A stretch of 12,869 bases of DNA from Bacteroidota bacterium (GCA_947499775.1 CANMPY010000019.1:1-12869), one strand, 5' to 3'. Counted from the first letter of the stretch, positions 1 to 6,610 are shown. Program-made: numbers and translations. The notes: generated by a model not told the origin, from the letters alone.

Positions 1-536
1 TTTTTTGAGTTTGTAAGTTCAATGGTAACTTTATATGTCCCTGAATTGGCGTATTTATGGCAAATCTTATCACCAAGCTGAGGCGAGGTGCTCATGTCTT
101 GGTTTCCATCATCCCATACTATTATTCGTTTGGTAAGGGATACGCCTGTATCGCCTCCGCTAGAGCTATCAATAAGGCATACATTGTTTTGCCATAAACA
201 ATAATTGTTATCTGATTTTTTTATGATTTTGAACTTTGGCAACTCATATACGGTTACTGTATTTGTATCAATACATGTGCCGCCACCCATCAAACTTACC
301 GTAACTTTTACTAGCTTAATACCTTTTGTTGAGTATTTGTGGCTAAAGCTTGTTTGAGTAGAAGTAGTGGCATCGCCCATATCCCAAATTACCGATTGAA
401 TGCCTGTGCTTGCCGTTACCTCAAAACTCATAATTTCTTCTTTGCACACTATACTGGATGCATTGATAGAACATGTTTGACTAAAGGTTAAAAACGATGA
501 AGCGGAAAGAATTAAAGTGAGTAGCAGTCTGAACAT
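1..536 (-). CDS. Secreted PKD-domain protein, N-terminal part (3' end beyond left edge)
   Basis: An open minus-strand frame starts at the ATG at 536-534 and stays open to the window edge, giving about 178 residues with no stop. The first 20 residues form a classic signal peptide: MFRLLL, a hydrophobic core, and a likely cleavage after ...FSQ before TCS. Two similar beta-rich stretches follow, each with a PKD-type core. The first reads VIWDMGD near residue 50, then a KYSTKG...KVTV strand. The second reads IIVWDDGN, then HKYANSGTYKVTIEL near the edge. PKD domains are extracellular beta-sandwiches common in large Bacteroidota surface proteins. The C-terminus, which would show a sorting domain or an enzyme domain, is outside the window. 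The 54-bp gap upstream holds only a 7/8 match to the TAnnTTTG promoter element (AATATTTG, 562-555), and there is no Shine-Dalgarno site. Secretion is well supported; function is unknown. Confidence 0.85.
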   Translation of the reverse strand, partial: MFRLLLTLILSASSFLTFSQTCSINASSIVCKEEIMSFEVTASTGIQSVIWDMGDATTSTQTSFSHKYSTKGIKLVKVTVSLMGGGTCIDTNTVTVYELPKFKIIKKSDNNYCLWQNNVCLIDSSSGGDTGVSLTKRIIVWDDGNQDMSTSPQLGDKICHKYANSGTYKVTIELTNSK

Positions 537-590
537 CAACTACAATAATAGATACAAATATTAAAAAGTGTGGTATTAAATTAATATTAT

Positions 591-1610
591 TTATAACCAA
601 ACACTAGCGCCTTCGGTGCAATTTTTACAAATTTCAATGTTTTTGCGCGACTTGAGCAGCAAGGATCTAAATTTTTCGTAAAGGGCGCCTTTCCATATTT
701 CAGCAAAGGTTTTTTGTGATAATTCGCCAAGCCGGTATGAGGTATCTTTATCAAAACAACAGGGTACTACTTTGCCATCCCACGTAATAACACATCCTTG
801 CCACATACGCCAACAGTGATTTAATAATTTATTTTTTATTTTAAAGGTTGCCTTTGAGAAACTATACCGCGAATATTTATCATTTTTTGGAATCAAATCG
901 CTACCCGTTTCAAAATTATAAACCTGTGCACTTTTAAAGGCTAGGTGATCAACCCCTGAATTTTTTGCGAGTTTTTTTACGTCTTCAATTTCATGCTCAT
1001 TGTGCCCAAAAACAATGAATTGCCAAATGATATAGGGTGTTTTGCTCTTTAATTTTTTTTTCCAAACCACCAAATTTCTGGTCCCTTCCATTACTTTTTC
1101 CAATTGCCCCCCAATTCGGTATTTTTTATACGATTCTTCTGTTATTCCATCTAACGAAATTATTAAACGATCTAATCCAAACTCAATTGTTTTTTTACAG
1201 TTTGCGTCATCAAGATAATGGGCATTGGTGCTTGTAGCCGTATAAATATTTTTGTGTGAGGCATACGCTACCATATCCAAAAAAGATGGGTTTAAATAAG
1301 GCTCTCCTTGAAAATAAAGGGTAAGGTAGGTAAGGGTTTTGCCCAGCTGATCAATGGCATTTTTGTAAGTTGCCATATCCAGCATTCCAGTTGGTCTTGA
1401 AAATTGGCGCAGCCCGCTTGGACATTGGGGGCAGCGTAAATTGCATGAGGTTGTAGGCTCAATACTTACGGAAACTGGCATACCTCTGTGGTAATTTTTT
1501 TTGGTGAGTTTAGAAAGATAATAACTTCCCAAAATTTGCATCATATTCCAAATCCGATGTGCATTCAGTTTTGAAATATAATTAAGTCCATCACGGGTTT
1601 TTGCCAGCAT
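591..1610 (-). CDS. Radical SAM/SPASM domain protein, substrate unknown
   Basis: This 339-residue protein is a radical SAM enzyme. The CxxxCxxC motif that holds the SAM-binding [4Fe-4S] cluster is C56-NLR-C60-PQ-C63. A GEP motif (102-104) follows the second strand, and SLDG (152-155) is also typical of the fold. The C-terminal part is SPASM-like, with cysteines at 266, 273, 284, 285, 328 and 331 in the usual layout (C...WDGKVVPCC...LGEL...IW...CKNC), so one or two auxiliary Fe-S clusters are expected. SPASM enzymes often modify ribosomal peptides or act as anaerobic maturases, but no precursor peptide is visible nearby. From memory, close relatives are widespread as single genes in Bacteroidota; this was not searched. 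The ATG at 1610 leaves a 40-residue lead before the barrel; M23 and M44 are later alternatives. It lies between two gene groups, divergent from ccmC and 54 bp upstream of a secreted-protein gene on the same strand. Confidence 0.9.
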   Translation of the reverse strand: MLAKTRDGLNYISKLNAHRIWNMMQILGSYYLSKLTKKNYHRGMPVSVSIEPTTSCNLRCPQCPSGLRQFSRPTGMLDMATYKNAIDQLGKTLTYLTLYFQGEPYLNPSFLDMVAYASHKNIYTATSTNAHYLDDANCKKTIEFGLDRLIISLDGITEESYKKYRIGGQLEKVMEGTRNLVVWKKKLKSKTPYIIWQFIVFGHNEHEIEDVKKLAKNSGVDHLAFKSAQVYNFETGSDLIPKNDKYSRYSFSKATFKIKNKLLNHCWRMWQGCVITWDGKVVPCCFDKDTSYRLGELSQKTFAEIWKGALYEKFRSLLLKSRKNIEICKNCTEGASVWL

Positions 1611-1621
1611 AATTAATCAAT

Positions 1622-1655
1622 CAAAAATAGGTCGATTTAACTATTCGAATTCAAA
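1622..1655 (-). promoter_or_regulatory. Candidate promoter of the radical SAM gene
   Basis: On the minus strand TATTTTTG (1629-1622) matches the Bacteroidota -7 element TAnnTTTG exactly. A TTG (-33 element) lies 22 bases further upstream, with its G at 1652, which is within the usual spacing. Transcription would start just ahead of the ATG at 1610, giving a very short leader. The -33 element falls inside the inverted repeat at 1648-1666, so a repressor bound there could block it. A/T-rich DNA gives such matches by chance fairly often. Confidence 0.45.
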
Positions 1656-1666
1656 AAATTTGAATT
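1648..1666. repeat. Perfect inverted repeat overlapping a -33 element
   Basis: AATTCAAA (1648-1655), a three-base spacer AAA, then TTTGAATT (1659-1666): two perfect 8-bp arms. It lies 38 bp upstream of the radical SAM start codon and covers the presumed -33 element of its promoter. This suits an operator for a dimeric regulator. The composition is all A/T-rich, so chance cannot be excluded. Confidence 0.5.
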
Positions 1667-1669
1667 AGT

Positions 1670-1723
1670 AAAAAAAATAGGCAAAGGTTTGCTGCACCAC
1701 TTGCTTATATGGGCTTTGCCTAT
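1670..1723 (-). terminator. Hairpin followed by a T-run, minus-strand terminator-like
   Basis: ATAGGCAAAG (1677-1686) and CTTTGCCTAT (1714-1723) are perfect 10-bp inverted arms around a 27-base loop. Read on the minus strand, the stem is followed at once by seven T (plus-strand A run 1670-1676), the shape of an intrinsic terminator; on the plus strand no T-run follows. A shorter alternative stem, GCAAA-GG-TTTGC (1681-1692), overlaps the first arm. No minus-strand gene lies directly upstream, so it might end a small RNA, act as an attenuator in a longer radical SAM leader, or insulate that gene from antisense transcription of the ccm region. The long loop lowers confidence. Confidence 0.4.
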
Positions 1724-1787
1724 AACTAAACTTTTGAAACTGCGGATTAAAAAGTTAGTTTCTAAATCTTGATTAATAAGTAATTAG

Positions 1788-1799
1788 TAACGGTCGTTA
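1788..1799. repeat. TAACG-GT-CGTTA dyad upstream of ccmC
   Basis: A perfect 5-bp inverted repeat with a 2-base centre, about 100 bp upstream of the ccmC start. It is the most G/C-containing dyad in this gap and has the size of a half-site pair for a helix-turn-helix regulator. No particular regulator can be named. Two smaller dyads lie closer to ccmC: CATAT-ATA-ATATG (1823-1835) and GGATA-TAAT-TATCC (1849-1862). Confidence 0.3.
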
Positions 1800-1874
1800 A
1801 AGAAGTCCTTACTCTACTTGTTCATATATAATATGACTCCCTAAAAACGGATATAATTATCCCTGTAATTAACC

Positions 1875-1882
1875 TAAATTTG
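1875..1882 (+). promoter_or_regulatory. Candidate -7 element for the ccm operon
   Basis: TAAATTTG is an exact match to the Bacteroidota -7 consensus TAnnTTTG, ending 17 bases before the TTG start of ccmC. No clear TTG/TTTG -33 element is seen at the expected distance. If used, the leader would be only about ten bases long. Confidence 0.35.
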
Positions 1883-1899
1883 CCCTAAATTTTAAATTC

Positions 1900-2577
1900 T
1901 TGATTTATTCGAATTGGTGGAAATATGCAGGAGCAGTGTTAGTGCTGTATTCCATTATAGGAGGGTTACTGTTTGTAAATCCTAATAACTTGTTATTTTT
2001 GGACGAAACGGTTCGGAATCTCAATTTTCATGTGCCCATGTGGTTTACAATGATAGCCTTACTTTTTATTTCGGTAATCAATAGCTTGAAATACCTTAAA
2101 ACATTTGATTTAAAGTACGATATTATTGCTTCGAAGTGCGCGGCTGTTGCAGTACTTTTTGGATTAATGGGGTTAGCTACTGGTTCGGTTTGGGCGCGAT
2201 TCAGCTGGGGTTCGTGGTGGACAGCTGACGCTAAATTAAATGGAGCAGCCATTGGCGAACTGTTATACTTAGCCTATTTAATTCTCCGAAATTCAATTGA
2301 CGATCCTTCAAAAAAAGCACGATTATCTTCGGTGTATAGCATTTTTGCATTTCCACTTTTTATTGTATTTGCATGGATTTATCCTAAAATGATAACCAAT
2401 AGCATGCATCCCGGAAGTGGCGATACGGTAGGGTTTAATAAATATCCCTTAAACAATAATTTGCGGATGACATTTTACCCAGCTGTAATTGGTTGGATTA
2501 CCATGGGATGGTGGATGGCTACTTTGCTTATTCGCAACGATTTTTTACTTTTAAACAAACAAAAAAATGAAAATTAA
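1900..2577 (+). CDS. ccmC: Heme exporter/handling protein CcmC (cytochrome c maturation)
   Basis: CcmC is an inner-membrane protein of the heme-handling family that binds heme in the outer leaflet and passes it to CcmE. The 225-residue protein has about six hydrophobic segments (near residues 10-25, 48-62, 80-95, 118-130, 145-160, 193-210). The tryptophan-rich heme-binding motif is W103-GSWW...D110. Two conserved histidines flank it, H44 in FHVPMW and H170 in SMHPG, and are expected to be the heme ligands. The start is TTG: an in-frame stop lies at 1870-1872 and the first in-frame ATG is codon 47, inside the FHVPM motif, so a normal ATG start is not possible. The NWWK sequence right after the start agrees with the family's N-terminus. 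It heads the operon and overlaps ccmD by 11 bp. No ccmA or ccmB precedes it. Confidence 0.92.
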   Translation: MIYSNWWKYAGAVLVLYSIIGGLLFVNPNNLLFLDETVRNLNFHVPMWFTMIALLFISVINSLKYLKTFDLKYDIIASKCAAVAVLFGLMGLATGSVWARFSWGSWWTADAKLNGAAIGELLYLAYLILRNSIDDPSKKARLSSVYSIFAFPLFIVFAWIYPKMITNSMHPGSGDTVGFNKYPLNNNLRMTFYPAVIGWITMGWWMATLLIRNDFLLLNKQKNEN

Positions 2578-2770
2578 ACTCTTTTTACTTTTAAGTTTTA
2601 TTTCTACTCTAGCCTGTGCTCAAACTCAAGAAAATCCATTTTATGCCAATGGCAAAATATACGTTGTGGTAACCGTTATTTCAATGATATTTACGGGCAT
2701 TATCCTGTATCTGATAACCATTGATAGGCGATTGAGAAAGACGGAAAGGGAATTAAATGAAAAACACTAG
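2567..2770 (+). CDS. ccmD: CcmD-like small membrane protein
   Basis: A 67-residue protein with an N-terminal signal-like hydrophobic stretch ending ...LACAQ (about 1-19), a short exported segment (NPFYANGK), one membrane helix (about 31-50), and a cytoplasmic tail starting with TIDRRLRK. The helix followed by a basic RR-type tail is the hallmark of CcmD, which helps release heme-loaded CcmE from CcmC. Most Proteobacterial CcmD proteins lack the leading signal-like segment; from memory the Bacteroidota form has it. The gene overlaps the end of ccmC by 11 bp and reads from ATG. It stops at TAG 2768-2770, but a coding-like sequence continues in the -1 frame up to ccmE, so the annotated C-terminus may be too short. 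The assignment rests on topology and position more than on sequence motifs. Confidence 0.8.
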   Translation: MKIKLFLLLSFISTLACAQTQENPFYANGKIYVVVTVISMIFTGIILYLITIDRRLRKTERELNEKH

Positions 2771-2841
2771 CCGATAAAAAAGTGGATTTATTCGGTAAAG
2801 CAATACTGGAAGTGATTTCTTACAAACATTCTAAAAAATGA
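2761..2841 (+). other. Out-of-frame coding-like tail between ccmD and ccmE
   Basis: Directly after a run of five A (2760-2764) the frame one base back of ccmD is open for 26 codons (KTLADKK, then VDLFGKAILEVISYKHSKK) and ends with TGA at 2839-2841. That stop overlaps the ccmE ATG (2838-2840) as ATGA, the same tight coupling seen elsewhere in this operon. The codons look like ordinary coding sequence, unlike the A/T-rich gaps elsewhere in the window. If one A were missing from the run, or if ribosomes slipped back one base on AAA, CcmD would be 91 residues long. It could also be plain intergenic DNA that is open by chance. Confidence 0.4.
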
Positions 2842-3227
2842 AAACAATAAACATTATTATTTTGGTAGTTATAGCAGCAGCTATCGCAATATTTGCAGGG
2901 GCTTATACCGAAAGCAGCACCTATGCCGATTTTAAAAAGGCTAAAGAAGACTTAGGACAAGAATTTCACATTGTAGGCCGATTGAATAAATTAAAGCCGA
3001 TGGTTTACGAACCATTAAAAAATGCCAATAGATTTGAATTTTACCTTATTGATTCATTGGGCTATGAGGCTAAAGTAATTTATAGCGAACCAAAACCTAC
3101 CGATTTTGACAGAAGCGATAAAGTAGTGGTAATTGGAAAATTTGAACATAAGGAGGGGGATTTTATTGCCACAAAAATTCTATTGAAATGCCCTTCGAAG
3201 TACGAAGCTGAAAATAAAACAAAGTAA
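2838..3227 (+). CDS. ccmE: Periplasmic heme chaperone CcmE, Cys (CxxxY) type
   Basis: CcmE takes heme from CcmC on the outer face of the inner membrane and delivers it to CcmF. The 129-residue protein has one N-terminal membrane anchor (about residues 4-22) and an OB-fold-like beta domain (HIVGRL, FEFYLID, KVVVIGKF). The conserved PKPTDFDRSDKVVVIGK block (85-101) is typical. The C-terminal heme-binding motif is C118-PSK-Y122 inside ILLKCPSKY. Classical CcmE, as in Escherichia coli, attaches heme covalently to a His in this place, with a nearby Tyr. The Cys form is known from the variant System I of archaea and some bacteria, and members of this phylum commonly have it as far as I recall. The start ATG overlaps the stop of the out-of-frame tail after ccmD, and the stop overlaps the ccmF start (TAATG). 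Confidence 0.93.
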   Translation: MKTINIIILVVIAAAIAIFAGAYTESSTYADFKKAKEDLGQEFHIVGRLNKLKPMVYEPLKNANRFEFYLIDSLGYEAKVIYSEPKPTDFDRSDKVVVIGKFEHKEGDFIATKILLKCPSKYEAENKTK

Positions 3228-5785
3228 TGGAGGTTATATATTCTGGAGAAAATCTTTTAATAGGAAATATTGGACATTTTTTGGTGGTCTTGGCATTTTG
3301 TTCCGCCATATTAAGTGCGGTGGCCTATTTTTTTTCTACCAATAACGCCGATGATACGGGGTGGAAAAAACTAGCAAGGGTTTCATTTTGGGTACATGCC
3401 ATAGCTGTAATAGGGGTTTTTACCACACTTTTAACCCTCATTTATGGGCATTATTTTGAATACCAATATGCTTGGCAGCACAGCTCCAAAAGTTTGCCTT
3501 GGTATTATATGCTCTCCTGTTTTTGGGAAGGGCAAGAGGGGAGTTTTTTACTTTGGTTATTTTGGAATGCAGTTATTGGAATTTTATTAATTTTTACCGT
3601 TAAAAGTTGGGAAAGTCCTGTATTGGCTGTCATTTGCCTTACTCAAATTGTATTATCAAGTATGCTTTTAGGGCTCGACGTGGGCGAAATTTATAAAATA
3701 GGAAGTAGTCCATTTTCTTTGCTTCGCGAAAAAATGGCATTAAACGCTCCAATATTCCGAACCCCTGATTATTTAAAACAAATAGTAGATGGAAAAGGAC
3801 TCAATCCGCTACTTCAAAATTATTGGATGGTGATACATCCTCCTACCTTGTTCTTTGGATTTGCAACGAGCATTATCCCGTTTGCGTTTGCCATTGCCGG
3901 TCTTTGGACAGGTAAATATAAAGAATGGTTAAAACCTGCACTGCCTTGGACATTAGTATCGGTTATGGTATTAGGAACTGGGATTATCATGGGTGGATTT
4001 TGGGCTTATGAATCGTTGTCGTTTGGTGGATATTGGGCTTGGGATCCTGTAGAAAATGCATCGTTGGTTCCATGGTTGCTTTTAATAGCTACGGTACATT
4101 TAATGCTTATTTATAAAAGCACAGGAACCAGTATAATTTTAACTTATCTTTTTAGCATAGCGTCTTTTATGCTTGTGTTGTATGCTACGTTTTTGACCAG
4201 GAGTGGTATTTTAGGCGACAGTAGCGTTCATTCGTTTACCGATTTGGGACTTAGTGGACAGCTCATGATTTTTATGTTTATTTTTTATGCCCTACCCTTG
4301 TTTGCGATGGTTAAGGATAAACGTCAAAAATTAGGATTGAACCTTGTGTATTGGACGGTATTTATTGCCAATATTGTCATTGGTATAGTGAGCAAAAACA
4401 GCATGCATTTTGCAATTTTAAAATGGATTGACATCGTTATGTTTGCAGCATTAAGCTTTTGGTTTATCTATAAACTTTACAAGACTTTTCCGGCTAGTAA
4501 AATGGAAGAAGATTTTAAAAGTCGTGAATTATGGATGTTCATTGGGAGTCTTTTTTTATTGCTTTCTGCCTTTCAAATAATTTTGGCTACTTCATTTCCT
4601 GTTATCAATAAATTGTTTGGTAGCAATATTGCCGCACCTGCCGATGCTATAGCCTATTATAATTTTTGGCAAATGCCCATTGCTATAATAATTGCATGTT
4701 TAACTGCATTTGGCCAATATTTTAAATACAAAACATCTAACTTTAAAATGGTTTCATTTCAATTAATAAAATCATTTGCAATTGCAATAGTATTAGCTGT
4801 TGGGTGTATGTTTTTATTCAAAATTTGGGATGTCTATTATCTTGTTTTGTTACTAGCTGCGATATATGCCATTGTTGGAAATGTGAATTATATAGGCACT
4901 ACGTTAAAAGGGAAAATAAAATTGGCCGGTGGATCAATAGCGCATATCGGATTTGGGTTAATGTTGATAGGAATATTGGTTTCAAGTGCCAAAAAACAAG
5001 TGATATCAATTAACGAAACTGTTGATTATGGAAACAGCATGGACGATAAAGCCAAGCGCGAAAACATGTTGCTTCTTAAAGGCGATACGGTTCGAATGGC
5101 TGATTACTTGGTAAGTTATGGATCTGATACAGTAATTGGACCTAACACATTTTATAACGTTCATTATAAGGGAATAGGAAATAGCGATGAATTTACCTTA
5201 CTGCCTAATGCACAAATAAATAATAATCAATTAAATGCTAATCCCGACACACGCCATTATTTAACGCATGATGTGTATACCTTTGTTAGCAATGTTCCCG
5301 ATAAAAGCAAACAAAACAGTGAGCCGTGGGGTGCACCAAAAGTACATCAAGTAATAATTGGAGATACTATTTCAACTCCAAATGGAAACGTTGTTTTTGA
5401 GAGCATAGATAAAGATGCAAAGCCACAAACATTGAGGTTAAACCATCAAATGTTAGGTGCAAATTTAAAAATCATCAATGGGAAGCACGTTTATAAATCG
5501 AAACCAATTTTTGGAATAGCAAACGATAAATCACTTTATACCATCGAATCGGTAGTGGATGAAGCTGGGCTTAAATTCCAGTTTTATATTAAAGCCGCTG
5601 ATGCTGGGGTTGCGGCATTTATCGAAATTAGCGAACGGCCTGCCATTCGTGATTTTATTATTATGAAGGCTATTGTTTTTCCGTATATCAATTTATTGTG
5701 GGGTGGCGTCATTGTGATGGTCATAGGGTTTGCTATTGCTATTGTAAAGCGCACCAAAGATTATCGACTTAGCCTTGAAAAGTAA
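3227..5785 (+). CDS. ccmF: Cytochrome c heme lyase subunit CcmF
   Basis: CcmF is the membrane core of the heme lyase that transfers heme from CcmE to the CxxCH motif of apocytochrome c. The 852-residue protein has roughly 14-15 hydrophobic segments. The signature WWD region is at about 257-284 (GGYWAWDPVENASLVPW). Likely heme-ligand histidines are H204 in VIHPP, H291 just after the WWD region, H335 in the TRSGILGDSSVHSF block (324-337) and H573 in AHIGFG. This pairing with the four known E. coli CcmF histidines is by order and spacing, not by alignment. Residues about 590-812 form a large hydrophilic domain before the last membrane helix (813-840); the E. coli protein is near 650 residues, so much of the extra length sits here. 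The ATG overlaps the ccmE stop by one base, and the 3' end overlaps the next gene by 11 bp. Confidence 0.96.
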   Translation: MEVIYSGENLLIGNIGHFLVVLAFCSAILSAVAYFFSTNNADDTGWKKLARVSFWVHAIAVIGVFTTLLTLIYGHYFEYQYAWQHSSKSLPWYYMLSCFWEGQEGSFLLWLFWNAVIGILLIFTVKSWESPVLAVICLTQIVLSSMLLGLDVGEIYKIGSSPFSLLREKMALNAPIFRTPDYLKQIVDGKGLNPLLQNYWMVIHPPTLFFGFATSIIPFAFAIAGLWTGKYKEWLKPALPWTLVSVMVLGTGIIMGGFWAYESLSFGGYWAWDPVENASLVPWLLLIATVHLMLIYKSTGTSIILTYLFSIASFMLVLYATFLTRSGILGDSSVHSFTDLGLSGQLMIFMFIFYALPLFAMVKDKRQKLGLNLVYWTVFIANIVIGIVSKNSMHFAILKWIDIVMFAALSFWFIYKLYKTFPASKMEEDFKSRELWMFIGSLFLLLSAFQIILATSFPVINKLFGSNIAAPADAIAYYNFWQMPIAIIIACLTAFGQYFKYKTSNFKMVSFQLIKSFAIAIVLAVGCMFLFKIWDVYYLVLLLAAIYAIVGNVNYIGTTLKGKIKLAGGSIAHIGFGLMLIGILVSSAKKQVISINETVDYGNSMDDKAKRENMLLLKGDTVRMADYLVSYGSDTVIGPNTFYNVHYKGIGNSDEFTLLPNAQINNNQLNANPDTRHYLTHDVYTFVSNVPDKSKQNSEPWGAPKVHQVIIGDTISTPNGNVVFESIDKDAKPQTLRLNHQMLGANLKIINGKHVYKSKPIFGIANDKSLYTIESVVDEAGLKFQFYIKAADAGVAAFIEISERPAIRDFIIMKAIVFPYINLLWGGVIVMVIGFAIAIVKRTKDYRLSLEK

Positions 5786-6539
5786 AATTACCCTTATTGG
5801 TTCGGGCAATATAGCGTGGCATCTTGCCAAAGCCTTTGATTTGGCAGGGCATCAAATACATCAAATCATCAGTAGAAATGAAGAAACGGGTAAGGCTTTG
5901 GCCAAAACCTATGCTGCCTATTTTGGAACAAATCCTGAGAGCACTTTAGAGGATAGTGATTTTGTTTTTTTAACCATTCCGGATAAAGCAATTGAGTCGA
6001 CTATTAAATCTATAAAAGCAAAGAGCTCCATTTTTTTGCATTGCGCGGGCAGTGTGTCGATAGAGAAATTGGCCAATTATAAAAACAATGTAGGGGTGTT
6101 TTATCCCTTGCAAACGTTTACTAAAGCACGGCAAATTAATTTTTTTAATGTTCCGGTTTTTGTTGAGGCCTCCAATCAAGATACCTTTCAAAAAATATGG
6201 GATTTGGCCGATAGTATATCCAATACGGTTAAACATCTTGATTCCGAAAAACGAGAAAGTCTACATTTGGCTGCTGTAGTGGCTAACAATTTTACCAATT
6301 ATCTCCTTATCCAAACCGAAAAAATCTTGGCTACACACAATCTTCCAATGGAATACATAAAACCATTAGTTGAAGAAACTGTAGAAAAAGCATTTGAAAT
6401 TGGCCCTCTTTCTAGCCAAACCGGTCCTGCCATGCGCCACGACACAATCACCATTCAAAAACATTTGGATAGTTTAAAAACGAATCCCGAAATGCAAGAG
6501 GTGTATGCTTTGCTTAGCAAAGCAATTCAAAACATTTAG
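5775..6539 (+). CDS. Rossmann-fold/DUF2520 oxidoreductase-like protein
   Basis: A 254-residue protein of the Rossmann-like plus DUF2520 family, related in fold to pyrroline-5-carboxylate and ketopantoate reductases. The N-terminal dinucleotide-binding motif is LIGSGNIAWHLA (7-18), followed by the strand FVFLTIPD (63-70) and HCAGS (89-93). The C-terminal helical DUF2520 part carries GVFYPLQTF (107-115), HLAAVVANNFTN (164-175) and QTGPAMRHD (215-223), all characteristic of the family. It probably binds NAD(P), but its substrate is not known. The start is TTG at 5775, which puts the first strand right at the N-terminus; no ATG lies near and upstream codons would only add unrelated residues. It overlaps ccmF by 11 bp and is very likely cotranscribed with it, yet nothing in it points to cytochrome maturation. 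It is the last gene of the operon. Confidence 0.88.
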   Translation: MKSKITLIGSGNIAWHLAKAFDLAGHQIHQIISRNEETGKALAKTYAAYFGTNPESTLEDSDFVFLTIPDKAIESTIKSIKAKSSIFLHCAGSVSIEKLANYKNNVGVFYPLQTFTKARQINFFNVPVFVEASNQDTFQKIWDLADSISNTVKHLDSEKRESLHLAAVVANNFTNYLLIQTEKILATHNLPMEYIKPLVEETVEKAFEIGPLSSQTGPAMRHDTITIQKHLDSLKTNPEMQEVYALLSKAIQNI

Positions 6540-6561
6540 AAATTAAGTAATACTAGATTGA

Positions 6562-6596
6562 ATCTATTAGGGCTCAGTAATAGATGCATGAACCCT
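6562..6596. terminator. Overlapping hairpins between convergent genes
   Basis: ATCTATTA (6562-6569) and TAATAGAT (6578-6585) are perfect 8-bp arms around an 8-base loop (GGGCTCAG). A second, mutually exclusive stem pairs AGGGCTCA (6569-6576) with TGAACCCT (6589-6596), with one mismatch. Both lie between the stops of two convergent genes (6539 and 6611), where a two-way terminator is expected. There is no proper T-run on either strand, so the call is weak. Confidence 0.4.
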
Positions 6597-6610
6597 TATA
6601 GACTATTATT

